From positions 4,878,479-4,942,478 of the forward strand of contig CM072899.1 of NCBI GenBank assembly GCA_037013685.1: 64,000 nt of DNA, read 5' to 3'. The position numbers and the translations under genes are program-made. Below the pieces are notes generated by a model, which saw nothing but the letters and a program-made list of their open reading frames with translations, searched no databases and was not told the origin of the DNA. Below, piece by piece: positions 1-14,300 of this stretch (its first letter is position 1; every line of letters starts with the position of its first letter). Source of the stretch: Acridotheres tristis. Lineage: Eukaryota > Chordata > Aves > Passeriformes > Sturnidae.

Positions 1-3000
1 GCACCCTGTACCTTATCACCTTCACAATATCCCTGGCTGGATTTAATATTTTCAGGGCTTTAGCTTTCCAAACTAGACTCCTGTCTGCTTGGACAATTTC
101 TCTGTATTTCTCCCACCATCTGTAGGGGTCTTTTTGTGTCTGAGTATGTCCAGGAAGTCTTTGTTCATCCTTGCAAGCTTCCTGACGTTTCTGCCTGACT
201 TTCTCTTTGTTGGGATGCATTGCTCCTGAGCTGTGAGGAGGAGGTATTATGATACTTCTTTCTTAATTCAGTGTATCTAAGAGTTGATGCTGAAAGTTTT
301 CCCTTGCAGAACATTTACTTCATGTAAATTTGCTGTCCTGTTTTGCTGAATAGTTCAGGACACAGCAGCATTGGAGGAGCCTTCTCAGCAGGCAGCTCTA
401 ATTAGGCAGAGATTTCTTTTATGGTGTTTATTTCTCACCGAGCCATTGATTGGGATAGAAGATACTAAGCTCACATAATTACTTAAAATAAACACAGAGC
501 TTTTACAAGACTGCTCTGAAATTCAGTTCTTTCCAGATGTGCAGAAAGTTGCTTGAACGTCACCTGCTGCAAAACACAAACGTTTTGGGGCACTTTGATG
601 TTGAGACATCTCTGTCTTATGATGCCAGTGCTAGTGGCACTAGCAGGCAAAAAGGGATCATAAGGTATTAGAAAAAAAGAAGATTGAAGAGGTTTTTAGA
701 GGACTGGCTTAATGTTTAAGGGATGAAGGATGCCTGCAGGTGAGCTCTGCCAAGATGTGCTGGCACAGGTGGGAGCTGTCTGCCTCCTTCCCTCAGAAGG
801 TGCTGCAGGTGGGGCATTTTGGCTCTCCTGCCATCTCCTCAGGTGCCTCCCTCCATGGGCAGGCACAGCAGCGAAACACAGGATTCCAGCTGAAGGCAGG
901 ATGCCAGACAGCTGAATGCAGCAGAGGGGCTGAAACACTGCTCCCAATGCTGCTGCCAACGTGGTAATTTCCCTCTTCGGGTGGGGTGCATTCCTGTGGG
1001 CAGAAATCTTTTATGTTTCCTTGCTCTGAATTGCCAGATTTGTCTGCAGATTGCTGTTCCCAGCCAGCTCCTGAGGTGCTGCTTGCTGAGCCTCCTTGCA
1101 GGCACTGCACGTATCACAAGGTGCTTTGGAAGTGTTTCCCGAGGGAAAGGCTGCTGCAAACACTGTGGCATGGCTTGCACTTCCATGCTGACCTTACCCA
1201 AAGACCCCCTGGGTGGAAATCCAGAGATCTGGGTAATTTAGCTCTTGGTCAGAATTAGTCCCTAACCTTGGAAACATCCCAGGTGCAATTCTGGCACCTG
1301 GGCTGGTGCAGCAGCGTGTGGCCACACAGCCCCTGCACTCAGCTGCTTTCCACATTTTCACCTCCTTGCAAAAAGAAACTTTGTAAAAAAATACTAAAGT
1401 ATTATATTTTTAAACAAAACCCATCAGGCTCACAGCAATATTGAGCCAGGAGCCCGAGCAGCTCTCCTGCAGGTGTCTTTGGGCAGGGTCTCTGCCAGCT
1501 CCTGCCTGTGATCCTGACTGGGCCGTTTTTCTGAGCCAGTTTACTCTTGCTGTCAGGCCAGGACAAACTTGCATTTTATTCAAAACTAGATGCAAGATCA
1601 GCCAGGTAAAAATCCAGCTGCTTCTCTTAAGGTGTTTCAACATTTAGGTATGCCATGTCTCTTTGGGTTGCCTTAGACTATTACTGTTCTTTTTGTGCAG
1701 GATGATGGAGGGCAATTCCTTTTTGTTCAGTGCTCTTGGTATCTGGAATTCAGTCACAGTAGAAATGCAGGGAAGCCTATACTCGTGGGCTGGAAAAGCA
1801 GCAGCTGGGTGGTAGGAGTCTGGCTGCTGCACAGAGGTGCCTGGGTAATGAGATGTGATCAGAGCTGCACCTCCACCTTCTACAAAAATAAAAAAAAAAT
1901 CAGAAAAACAACCTTGACCAGGCCAAGTTGTACTCAGAGTCAGACAGGCAGCCCCTGGGATGCTCAGTAGTTTTCAGGAGCATTCAAGGATCTGACAACC
2001 GACATGGATGGGAAGGCTATTAAGAAAACATTAATTAGCTCAGGTGGACTTAATCATCTGGGTAAAGGGAACATACATTGCAAAACTTCCACAAAAACAT
2101 TTTAATTATTCCTAATTGTTCTTCCAGCCCTCAAAAACCAGTTCCAGATTTTTTTTTTTGCCACTCTTTTGTCTTTAAATATGCATGTAGTTTAGGTAAG
2201 ATTGAAATTAGGAATTACTTAAGAACATGTCTGTACAGGGTAGGGAGTATTTGAAGGGAGCAGGATATCTCTAGAGCAGTGACTGTTTCCTGAGTGTTGC
2301 CTTTTGACCACGAGTTAGAAAAATTTCAGTTAAAGTTATTACTTTATTGCTTTGTCCTTGTTTGTATTGAGTCCATTTTTTCCTTACTGGTCTTCATGAA
2401 TCCAAGCGTGTTAGGCAGAAACTTGTAATACTTCCATTCAGGATTATTTTTATGTGCATCTGTGTAAACATTATTAACTCACAACTTATTCTGAAGCTTC
2501 ATTTAATCACCAGCCTTTTTTACGGGGACCTGAGTTTGGCGGGTTTGTCAGATGAGCTGATAGCTAAGGAGCTTATATTGTTCTTAAGCGAGATAGTTTG
2601 AGGTCAGGGCACTTTTCAGTCCTCAAGAGCAAAGGGTGTCTTGGGTACAACACCAATTGCTATCTCTCCTGCTGTGGAACAGCAGAGGGGGCAGCTGGAG
2701 TTATCCTGGACTTGGAGCAAGAAGGCAGAGATGTCTTTGTGCTGAATGTACCCCACTGTGAATGCTTGGGGCGCCCGTCAGCTCCTTTTGGGCTGGGATG
2801 GATCTCACAGGGTGGGGAGGAAATGGGGCAAAGCTCTGCCCACATCCTGAGGCAATTCCATGCAGGTTTTCTTAAAAATGCAAACGCCTTTTTTTCGTTT
2901 CTCGCACTGCAAGTGATCCTGGTGTGGGATTTGCACAGACCCCTGTGTTCCTGCAGGACAGGGCAGGAGGCTGCTCCGGGTGCTGGGGCTGCTGCATTTT

Positions 3001-5280
3001 GTCCTCCTGCCAAACGCGACCCTTCTCACCTTAGGACAGGTGTCCCCTTTCTCTCGCAGCCCTCCGGGAATGTCGAGCGCGTCCGGAGGGGAAAAACCCA
3101 AAGGAAGTGATAAAGGGGACGGGGAGTCATCACCCGCCACGATAAGAGGCAGCAAGGCAGTGTTTTTTCCAGAGGTCATGTTTGAAGCACACCCATGGTT
3201 TTTACGAGCGTGGGAGCGGGCCGGGAACGCCGGGATGATGCTTCTGGTCCAACCTGTTGCCTCTGGGTGTGAGTCAAGGCTGGCGGGGCCGGGACACGGC
3301 ACCGCGGGGACCCCGGGCAGCCCCCAGGCCACTGCCCCCGGTCCCCACAGACACCCGGGGTGCTCCGAGGGCTGCAGCCCCTCGGCAGAACCCTCCTCGT
3401 TCCCTGCGCTGTCGGGTTTTCCCTTTATCCTGGGGAAAGGGGTGTGGGAGGCGTCGCAGCGGAGCGGGTGGGTGGTGATGTCAGGCGTGTGTCAGCAGTG
3501 GGAGGCGAAGCTGCCACAGCACAGAGGCAGGACGGAGGGACAGAGGGACGGCACGGCCGGCTCGGCTCTGCCCTGCCCATGCCACCCCTAACACTGCCCG
3601 GCGGGGCCGGGAAACCGGGATTGGGATCGCCATCGGGATCGGGGCTGCGGCCAGGTGAGTGCGGGACGCGGGGAAGAAGCCGGGGCTTTGCCGGTATCCC
3701 GGCTGGGATCGCTGCTGGAGCACCCACAGGAGTCTATTGCTCAGTGTCCTGACAGACTGCTCGGGTTGTTTCCTTTTGCCTGTTTCTAAGTGTATTTATC
3801 TTCAGAGTTCGGTGCGAAGTTGTAAAGAGGCGCTTCTGACTGGGCAGGAGGGCTATGAGACAAACAAACTTACTTGAGCACAGAGGAAAACTGCCACAAT
3901 CGTCTAGAAAGTAATTTATTAATCCAAGTAAATTACATTTCCACTTGGCTTCACCTTTTCTACAGCAGGCTCTAGTTGTAGTCCTAGGAAAGTTTTAATT
4001 AAACAGAGGGAAAAGCTGCTGGAAGAGCCTTTTCCTCAAAACACAAATGCACTGGGTTAAGTTTCATTGTGTGATTCATGTTTCAGATGCATCACAGCAT
4101 ATTATGTCGTTTTTTACAAAATTTGAAGTGCTTGTGTAGTAGGAGGTAGCATGGCATGTCAAGTTTTGGCAGAGGCCAGCAGGAATGTTGTGTGTCCTGG
4201 GGGTTTCTGGTGTGGTGGCTGCACCCTTGGAGGCTTTGGAAAAACTCCAGTGGGGAAAGGAGGGAGTTGCTATGGTGGCCTGGATGCCTTGGCTGGATCC
4301 CTGATGTCAGAGGCTGATCTCTCCCTGAACCCTGTCCCTGCCTGCCCCGCTGGATGGAGGCGCCTCCCGTACCTCCATGTGGGCTGCAGCTCTGGAAAGC
4401 AGCTGATGTCAACTCCAGTGTGCTGCTGCTCCTGTGGATCCCATCATGGGCAGGGGGCCATCCCTGGGGACACCACATAGGTCCCCGTGTGCATCCAGGC
4501 ACCCTGGCACCGCTGGAGAAGGGGGCAGGAGGTGGTGCTGCCTAAACCTGTGAGCTGGGCTGGGAAGATGCAGCCCTCCATGGCTCATCCCCAGGGGCTG
4601 GCTGATGCTGCTGCTGTGAAAGGAGAGCAAATTCATATGAAATCCTGATCCCACGGGTGCAGCTGCCAAGCCCTGACTGACTTTGATCTCTTCTCCCAGC
4701 TGGCACTTTGCAGGAAATATGTGGGTTTCTAGCAGGAGGATGTGCTGGGGGTGGCTTCCTCCTGTAGCTGCTGTTGTTCTGTACATGCTGTACCTTTGCT
4801 CAAAAATGTCACACTGGATGTCTCACACAATGTCTTCACAAGAGGAAGGTCTTGGCTTATCCAAGCTGCTGCCATTCCCTGGGGATGTTCTGACTCAGGG
4901 AAGTAGACCATAGTTGTCTATAAAATTACTTTGTAAAGAGATTTTTGCATTTAATCAGAGAGAAAATGACTTTAACTGTCCTGCCAAGATCTCTGGGAAC
5001 TTCTAGCAATGAAATTAAACGTGCTGTTGTTGGAGGCAGATGTTGTCACTGGCAAAATCCTCAATTTGCAGCACATTGTCTGTAAGAGTGTGAAATTACT
5101 GAGGGGTCATCCTATATTTGTGTGCTTCTTTTAATTGATGTTATGAATGTAGTTACTGCTCAGTCCATGCCATAGCTGAGGATACACAGGAATTGTAATT
5201 TGCTGAAATTACATCACCTTGGGGTGAGAGGACTGATGATTTAGTGACCGTGTGCTGCTTCTCTCTCCCAATTCTCCTAG
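1..5280 (+). other. FRMD4B intron sequence, no exon recognised
   Basis: I looked for the preceding FERM exon, which should carry the PWWLG and YKG motifs, and did not find it. The stretch is therefore read as intron. It contains a CpG-rich patch near 3.0-3.7 kb, listed separately, and no other feature I can support. Confidence 0.6.
3060..3720. promoter_or_regulatory. Intragenic CpG-rich patch, possible alternative promoter
   Basis: Dense CG dinucleotides and GC boxes contrast sharply with the AT-richer flanks. A consensus splice donor (ccaggtgagt) occurs at 3652-3661. A transcript starting here and splicing to 5281 would encode a shorter FRMD4B. The ATG-initiated frame at the donor would not stay in frame with the exon at 5281, so translation would need a later ATG. 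Confidence 0.4.
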
Positions 5281-5357
5281 CTATTTCAATGGAAACAGCT
5301 GGAAAATCTTTATTTCCGTGAGAAGAAATTTGCTGTGGAAGTACACGATCCCCGCAG
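5281..5357 (+). CDS. FRMD4B: FRMD4B window exon 1 (FERM domain)
   Basis: The exon follows the acceptor ttctcctag and ends at donor gtgagg. It enters in phase 0 and leaves two bases over. It encodes LFQWKQLENLYFREKKF and VEVHDPR, part of the FERM C-lobe. Confidence 0.93.
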
Positions 5358-8300
5358 GTGAGGCTGGAGGAGGCAGTTCTGTCATGGGGTTAATCTTTAC
5401 CCAGAGTGGGAACTCACCATCACGTGTGTGTGGATGGGGTGGGAGGTGCCTCTAACACCTGAGTTTACTCTGGGCTTTGGGACTGATCCTGATCCAGCTT
5501 TTGGCAGGGTAGACTGAGGCTGTCTCAGCTCTGGGTGTCCTCTCAGATTCCTTGTGAGTCTATTCAGAGAATTCTTGGAGCAGGGGGAGGACTGTTTGTC
5601 ATGGCCAATTCTGCAGCAGCACTGGGTGATGGGATGAAGGAAATCTGAGTTTTTGCGTTCCTAAAATGAAGGCTGAGCCTTGCCTGGTTAAGAGAGAAGC
5701 ATTGTGGACTTTAAACCTCCAAGACCTGTCTTGAAATTGCGTTTCTTTTCACCTCCTCAGAATTTCAGTGTCAAGAAGGACCTTTGGTCAGAGTGGGCTG
5801 GTAGTGCAGACCTGGTATGCAAATACTTCCCTGATCAAATCCATCTGGGTGATGGCAATCAGTCAGCACCAGTTCTACCTGGACAGGAAGCAAAGCAAAG
5901 TAAGTTATGAGGCATTTTACTGCAAGCATGGGTTTCAACACCTTTCTTGTATATCCTTCAACGTATATTTTTCAACAGATTGACTACTCTCCAGAGAAAA
6001 ACTACAAATTGTTTTTGTCAGCTTTTTGAGCAGTCTATTAGTGGTGGTATTGTTATTCAATCCATTTTAGCCTGCAGTTAAGGCCTATGGAAGTGTAATC
6101 AGGAAGAGGGAATTCCCATGTCTGGGTGTCTAATCTGCCTTTCCTTTTGTCTCCTTTCCTGTGTTTGTTTTGAAAGCTGCAGTGATTCTGAGCTGGGAGA
6201 TGGTTCAGGTTTTTGGGGAGAGGGGAAAGGAATGCCAAACAGCCCTTGTATACCGCAGGCACCTGTGTGATGCTGTTGCTTTAGCCTTAATTTTGTGGGA
6301 GATGAGGTGTGAAATGTCATCGTCTATGATGTGTTCTGAAGTTAATTAGAGGTAACTCAGTGAGGTTGGATTTTTTTTTTTAACTCCTTCAGGCAAAAAT
6401 TCCATCAGCCAGAAGTTTGGATGATATCGCCATGGATCTGACAGAGATGGGAACACCAAAAGTGTCAAAGCTGGTGACTTTGGAGGCCAAGAATCAGCTT
6501 ATTATGGCCAGCAATGGCAGTTTGATCTCCTCAGGTAATACTGCATGTAGATGTGAAGTAGCCAAGTGTAAATGGGGCTTGCATTTGTGAAAAGGGAAAT
6601 GAGACTACTAGACAATAAAAATGGCCTTTATCTGGAAATCCTCTGATACAGAGTGTGTTTTCCAGGCTCTCAGGATTCAGAGGTCAGTGAAGAACAAAAG
6701 AAGGAGAAGATAATGGAACTAAAGAAGAAAGAGAAACTCCTTCAGGAAAAACTGCTTCAGAAGGTTGAGGAGCTGAAGAAAATCTGCCTGCGAGAAGCGG
6801 TGAGAGCTGCACCTTACACTGAGTTTGGGCAGGTGGGAGCCCCTTTCTCCCACTGGGCCTTACCTGGAGCCCTCTCTGTTCCTCAGGAGCTGACAGGCAA
6901 GATGCCCAAGGAGTATCCTCTGGGTGCTGGAGAGGAGCCTCCCCAGGTGAGAAGGCGTGTTGGCACAGCGTTCAAGCTGGATGACAACCTGCTCCCCAGT
7001 GAGGAGGTGAGCTTGTTGGCACAGCAGGGCTGGGGTGGCCAGACCAGTGGCCAAAGACAATCCAGCTCTTCCCTGGGTGTTTCAAGAGGAGGCAGCTGAG
7101 CAGTTGCTTGCTTGGAGTGGGAAATTTTGGTGGGTTCTGCAAGTTCACCCGACCTGAACCCCTGATTTGGCCACAGCTGCATGAATTTTAATGGATATTT
7201 TGCTGCTAATTAGAGAAGATCAGGTGCATAATGCCATTTGGTAGCTCATGGCTCTGAGTTTTTCTGGAACATTGACTTGTCTCGTGTTGGGATGGTGTTT
7301 GAACCCAGAAGGTGGCAGGGCTGTGCACTGTCCCCCTTGCAAAATCATCTGTCTGTGAGCATAGCTGTGTGACAGGTGACAGGAGGAGGAGTTTTACCTG
7401 TGGCTTAATGAAGGTTCCACCTGAGTAAAACCTCCCTGAATTGCTCAAGAAGCTAAAATGAACTTTGCTGGCAGAGACTGACATGAGTGATATGGTAATC
7501 CAGATGTTTGCAGTTTCTGGACACACTCCATTCCCCCTCATTCCTTGTGAGATTTGTTAGCAAGCTGTATCATCCAACTAAGTAGGTGCTGGGCACTCGG
7601 CATCTGTCTTTCACCAGAAACTCACTGCCCTGCCTCACAGGGCTGGTGTGCTCCTTGTCTGCAGCAAAGTGATTTTGTGGACTGCTTAAATGCTATTAAA
7701 CCAAAATCCTGCTGACCAGATTTAATAACGTGTTGCTTAGCACTTCTGCAGTGCCTTTCATCTGAGCTTCTCAAAGTAGTTTACAAACAATTAATTAAAG
7801 CCTGAAACTCCCTCTTACGTAGGTACGGTGATACCAATTTCCATTTTGATTTTCTCTGAAGTAGGGAGAGATTTTGAACAGATGTTTTCAAGGTTAGACT
7901 CATAGCAGGAGGTTTAGGAGCCTAAACCTGAATTTAAGAGCCTGTGTTATGTCACCTGGGCTTCAAAACTTTGGACCTTGCCCAAGAGATCTCAAAATTG
8001 TGCCCTAGTCAGAAATAAGATCTAAGACTTTCATATGCTGAGACTCTTGTTTATAAAATTCGGCATTTCTGTCTTTTGTGCTCAAGATTTCACTTCATCA
8101 CCACAAAAATAGATTTTCTTTTTAATGACTTTCATTGATAATTTCTTTCTGGAGTACAGAAAAATAACTCATCTCATGAATTTTCAGGATCCTACTTTGC
8201 AGGACTTGGAGAGCAATTTTATCATACACCAAAAGCTGGTAGAAGCTGCAAAGAAACTTGCCAGTGAGCCAGATCTCTGCAAAAACGTGAAGAAGAAAAG

Positions 8301-11300
8301 AAAGCAGGAGTATGCTGATGCTGTAAAAAAGCTGCAAGAGATAGAAAACTCCATAAATGAATATAGAATCAAGTGTGGCAAAAAACCAACCCAGAAATCA
8401 ACTCTGGCTCTACCAGGTGAGAGAATTCCCCAAGTTCTGATGCAAACAGGAGGGAAAAAGAGAAATTTGGCTTACTTAGAAACTTTGTTTACATCTTCTC
8501 TGTATGGTTTTTATCTTCTCCAAGGCAGTTAAATATGAAAAAAAAGATGAAACTGCTGTATCTGATACTCAGTGCACTGCTGTAGGCTGGGGGCAGAGTA
8601 GGCCACAGTTTTAGGAGCAAGCACAGACATGTCCCAGCACCAGATATAGGCTGAAGGTGCTGTGCACAAAAAGGCTGGCAGCAACACCTTGGATGAAGCT
8701 TTTCTGATGCCTGAATTTGTGATGTGTTGAGTGCAGTTGTGCATCTGAGATGCCACATGCAGCATCTCCCCCTCATCCCTCCTGTGGTGCTTCAGTTCTG
8801 GCAGAAACAGAGCAGGCAGGTTTTTTCTGCAAGATCAAGGAAATAAGGATGAAAGACATTGCTTCTTGAATTAAAATTCCTGATTTCCAGGAAGTGATAT
8901 AAATTAAGTTTAGGAGTTTATGAATGCAGTTAGTAGCAAACAGATTTTTTACTAAATCCATTGGCCACTGATGAGCACAGTAAAAGGAGATTCTCTGGGC
9001 CCCTCTGTTCTGAGAGTGTGCTTCTCCTAAGGGAAGTGAGATTCTTGCTGCCTCACGGGATACTGTGTGAAAACCTGTTAATATCCACGCCAATTGAAGG
9101 AGTTTTGGATCCGTACCCCTGACACACCACGGCATCACTGGGCTATCCATCATCACAAAGTGATTATTCTGAAAGGCTGACGATCAGTGTTTAATGTGGC
9201 CCAGCTTGTTCCTGATTGACAGAGGGGAGGGAAACATCTGTTTTTCCAGTCTCTTGCTCACCAATCTGGATACCGACTGTGGAAAGTCCTGTTTTACCTG
9301 GGGCACCTGGTGTGTGGTAATGACCAGGAGGGCTGAGAGATCCATCCATCCATCCATCCATCCATGGGAGCTGTTGTTTGTTGCTGGCAGTTTCTTGCCC
9401 TGTTGTCCAAGCCAGCAATAAGCAGCTGCATTCCCTTCCAGTCCCAGACTCTCACCCTGCAGCCTGTATTTGTTTATCAGTGATTGATTTTATGTGTAAC
9501 CTTGTCACTGTCACCAGCCGTGCTCTCCAGGTCTGGTTTCAGAAGGTTGAGCAGTGATGAGTCACTGAATTGTGTCTGTGAATTCAGGGAATGACTTGTT
9601 GGAAGTAGTATGTTAAATATTCCCATTGATTTATCGAATCAAACCGTAGCTATTTCCATCCCAGCCCCAAGGGATAGGAGGTGAAGGACATACTGGACTG
9701 CTTTCTGTGTTCCACTTCCCTTTTCTCCCTCTCTAGCCCAGAGTTTCTTTCTCCCTTGCAGGGATTTGCACAGACCTGGGATTTAAATTCAGATATGTCA
9801 CCGTATCCGAGTATGTCAGCATTGCATACCCCCCGGAATCCAGTACTGTAGCTTTAGGCTGGCTTTTTTCTCTTCCTCAGCAGGCTTTGTTCCTCCCCAC
9901 ACTGGGCCCAGTTCCACATTTTACCACCCCGTGGTCAAATCCACATGAATCAGCTCCCTTGGAGCTTTCTCCCAGTGTCAGGTTGCAAGCAGAGCTGCAG
10001 CCCATCCTCGGTGGTCTGACAAGTTCCCCCAGGGCAGAGGCCAGTCCTGATTTTTGCTGTTCTTCAACAGCTGCTCTATTTACTACATTCCTGTAACCAG
10101 ACCTTTCCTGGCAGCAAATTGTGACAGCAGGAGCAGCACACATTGCACGTGCTCATGGTGGCTGAAGGCACAAGCAGGTGTCTTATACAAAGTGCTGCCA
10201 CTGTCTTTTTTTTTTTTTTTTTTTTTTTGCTTCCTTTTGCTCATGCTTGAAGATTCATGGAGATTTTTCACCCCACCAGTGCCATATCTTGCCAGAAACA
10301 GCCTAGGGATTGAGCTGGCCCTGGGTTAATTATCTCCAGTTCAGCCTAATTTCTCTGCTGCTGGTGGTCTGCTGCAAACCTGAGTGAGGACAGGCTGTTT
10401 CTCTGTGAGGGGCAGTGTGTAGCATCAAGGTGAGACAGGTATAGTGAAGTGCTGTGAATAAATAACACAATGTAAAAAGAAACAAAAAATTAGTATGCCC
10501 ATACAACAGTTCCTGTTTTCTGTGTTGTTGGAATTTGCAATACCTTGATGGAAATCAGTGGAATTATTCTGGATTGATCTAAATTTAATTGAAACAGGAT
10601 CTGTATGCTGATGAAACATTCAAAAGCGAATGCCAAATTTTAAAAGGCTTTTTGTACCTACCTGGTGGGGTTTCAGGTGTACCTAGAGGAGATTAGCTGC
10701 TAACAGCCAAGCTGTACATGTCTGTGAAGGCTCCTGACTCCTACTGAAGCACCAAAACACCCTGTGAGATCTGTTGGAAGTGGGGTGGAAAACACCTTTG
10801 TAAATCTTGGCTTGATTCCTGCTGCAGATTAAAATAAAAAAAAAATCTCCTTTGATAATTACCTGGGTCGCTTGCTGAACTGCAGTGAACACACAGAGTG
10901 ATGATGTACCAGGACTGTCTTCAGGCTGTGGGGGCTAAAGAATATGAATTGCAGTGTTACAAGTATCAGCTGTCTCTGAAACTCAAGAAAATAAACTGTA
11001 TTAAGATATTTGTAAGTTGATGTTGGCTCTTTCATGCTTAAAGTGTTTGTTTTTATTCACAGATGATATCATTCCATCCGAGAGCAGTTCCCTGTCAGAC
11101 ACTACCACCTATGATGATGGTATGATGCTTATCCTTTTTTCCCCCCCAAGAAGTTTGTCCATTCAGAGATATTTCTTTGACTTAATGTCCTTTAGCATGT
11201 CCCATCCCTGGAAGTGTTCAAGGCCAGGCTGGACAGGGCTTTTTGAGCAAAACGTTTTAGAGGAAGCTGTCCCTGCCCATGGCAGGGAGTTGGAATTAGA

Positions 11301-14300
11301 TGAGCTTTCAGGTCCCTTCCAATACAAGTCGTTATATGATTCTATAATTTTGGTGGCTTTTAATGACAAGTTACTTTATAGCAGAGGGAAAAATAGCTAC
11401 TCTGGAATGTCTTTCCTCTTAATGGGTTAGTTATTGAAACTTTCTGCTTTGTGAGCTGACCTGAGTCATCTTTAAAGAAGGAAGTTGGTTTTAACATGAC
11501 CAACCTGCAAGCTGAGGACACTGTGGGTATCAGATATTTTGTCTGTAGGGCCTGGCCTAAAACTGAAGGGTTTACAAATCGAGAGAATTAGCCCAGCCTT
11601 TCTGATCTCACAGCTACCATAAAACTTAGAGAAAAGTGGAATAGTCACAGATACTAACACTCTATTTACGTTTATCTGCATGGGTTGGTGTTTGCTCAGC
11701 TTACTCATTTCACACACACACCCACAGACACACTCACACCCTGTTCCATAAGGTGGAAAGGACATGGCCTGCCTCTCCCTTAAACTGGAAAATCATCATT
11801 TGGGGACAAACATTATCTCAATTATTACTCACTTTTCAGTTTGGGCCTGATTCTCATCTCACTTTTTCCCAATTTTAGACCTATACAAACCAGGTGGTGC
11901 TATAAAATGGATTTACATCTGATTCTTGCTTGTACAAGTAGAAGTGGAGCCAGGCTTGTGAACATGTTCTCTGTGATGCTCGTCCTGCATTTATATGTGT
12001 TAGTTGGAGTTTCCTGTTGGCTCTGTCGGGATCTGGTTGTGCCCTGAGCAAAGTGAGAACAAGGATCAAACCAGCATCTTCCTGATTGCCTTCAGCCAAA
12101 TGTGTCTGTCAGTTGTCTTAGCTCATTCAGTCCCTTTTGAAGTCAGTCCCTTTTAGGTTGTGCTTCAAAACTAATTCTTAAAATGTCGTTTTCAAGAGCT
12201 GGCAGGTGAGGGACAGGAACTGCCTTTTGCAGAGGCTAAGCTTGCCTGCTTGGCTCTGGAAAGGATTGCTCTGCAAACAGATGTTTTCCCAGGAAGTTCC
12301 ATTCTGGGATCTGGCACAGCCCCAAGTTGGGTGTAGTCTCCATAGGAGTTGATGCTGTGGGATCTGTAGGAGCCTCCACGATGTCCTGTCTGTGTGGAGA
12401 GAGCTCAGTGCTGGCAGGAAATCTTTTCTGGATCCACAGCTCCTGTCATTGTCTCTGTACTGCAAAGTGATTCTCCTTAGGGCCACAGATTTGCACCCAG
12501 GGCAAAAATATCACAGATTTTGCTCTAACAAAATGCATATTCCTTTCCAACAGTCAGTGAATCACTTCCTGCAGCAGCACAGAGACCCAGCTCTGCTCAG
12601 CTTTCTCCAAGACTTCCTCCACCAAAGTCCCTTGGGGTGGAGAGAATTCATCTCAGGAAGTCATCCATAAATGAGCAGCTCTTGGAAAGCAGACATTCCA
12701 GGTAGGCACATCTCACTGCTGCTGCATTCTCCACCTGCTGGCATGAGCTCCATCCTGCCCCTGCTGAGCATTCCAGCACAGCCACTGCCCCTCTGCTCTT
12801 CTGGCCTTACAGGATTTGGTGATGGGAGCTGAATTTCCTGCTTAGGAACAAAAGTGTGGATGAATAGTTGACACAGTGTCTCAAAACAAAGAGTAGTGTT
12901 GTTTTTATGAAGAGGCTTGAGATGAGTGAGAAATTTAATAGTAAGGGCTGTATTTAAGGAGTTGCTCGTGCCTACCACTGCTGTCATTCTTTGTGTCAGT
13001 TTCTGGGTTTTCTTCAGTGTTAATTTAGCAACTTGTCATTTTCCTGATGACTGTGCTTAGTGGATTCAGGCAGCACCAAACCCTATCCATCCCTCCTGAT
13101 GGTATCAGTATTTCAGCAGGTGTATTGTTAAACAGACATAATTCATGTAAGGCCTCATGGAGAAGGCTCTGTTTAAAAGCAGAGTTACTGGGATTCAGCC
13201 AGCTTCCATCATTAGTGTGTGTATCTATGGAATTTGGGCACTTTAGGGGCTAGAACATCTCCATGGAGCACATCAATAGCAGTCGGTTTGCAGGTGATTG
13301 TGTGATCATGTCATGTGTGATTGTGTGAGATCTGGTGCTAGGAGCTGTTCCCAGTATAGAGATTCCCACTGATCCTGAGATTTCTTGGCCTGTCTCGTGT
13401 GAGCAGGCCGTTAAAGACACACTTAAAAACATTTTAAAATTTCGAACAATGCCATGTCTTTGCTTTTTTCTCATCTGTCCCTCAAGATAACCAGAACACT
13501 CCTCCACATGAAGTTCAGGAGTCAGATTATAGCCATGTGTACCCATTCAGCTGTGATGTGCTTCATTTGAAAACCTAATTCATTTGCTTCTCAGTTACCT
13601 GCTCTCTCTCTCCTTGATGATTCTGTCCTTTGCCAGCAGCTTGTCCTGTGAACACTTCCCTTGATCCACACGAAGGGGTTGAATTTTCCTCCCTGTTTAA
13701 CAGCTCTGTTTTTCACACATCCACCTACATTTTTTCCTGCCCTTTCTTCTGTTTCTCCAAGGCTTCAGGCACCCGTACTGGGTCTGCTGTGCCTTGTGTG
13801 ATGATGTTTAACCTCACGGGGTTTGTCCCCTTTGCTGCAGGGAGGTGCTCTCGACGCACAGCAGCCCTTTCCGCACGCTGGAGCGGCCGGCGCAGCCCCA
13901 CGGAGGGAGGAGCATGCCCACCACCCCTGTGCTCACACGAAACGCCTACAGCAGCAGCCACCTGCAGTAAGGGACCCTGCTTCACTGCCATGTCCAGCTG
14001 GGGAAGCACAACAATCAAAGCAAATGGTGTTAAGAGGGCAAAATGTCATTTGCTGCACAGTTTTCCCACAGCAGGCTCTCAAAATGTTGGTTAGAGCCAT
14101 TAATACGGGAAGCCAGCTGTAATATGAGCTCACCTGTACTATTAGACAGCTGACAATCCATGCTGGAGCAAGAGAGATGCTAAGAATCTTAAAATGTTAG
14201 CAAGAGCTGAAGAGTTGGTTGGTTGAGATAGTGCAGCCTTGAGAGACAGATCCAAAGGAAACCATCTTTCCATGTTCTGCTCCAAGCTCGTTACTTGTGT

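Larger units (their letters stand above)
8417..11062 (+). other. FRMD4B intron with simple repeats
   Basis: A GT-AG intron of about 2.6 kb. It holds a (TCCA)n microsatellite and a long T run, both listed separately. No exon was recognised. Confidence 0.8.

Noticed and set aside
2598..3752. Overlapping open frames in the FRMD4B CpG-rich patch
   Set aside because: Several frames on both strands stay open only because the region is GC-rich. None matches a FERM exon or joins in frame to the exon at 5281.
9340..9366. Tandem ATCC run considered as a CRISPR-like array
   Set aside because: It is a plain tetranucleotide microsatellite with no spacers, in eukaryotic DNA.
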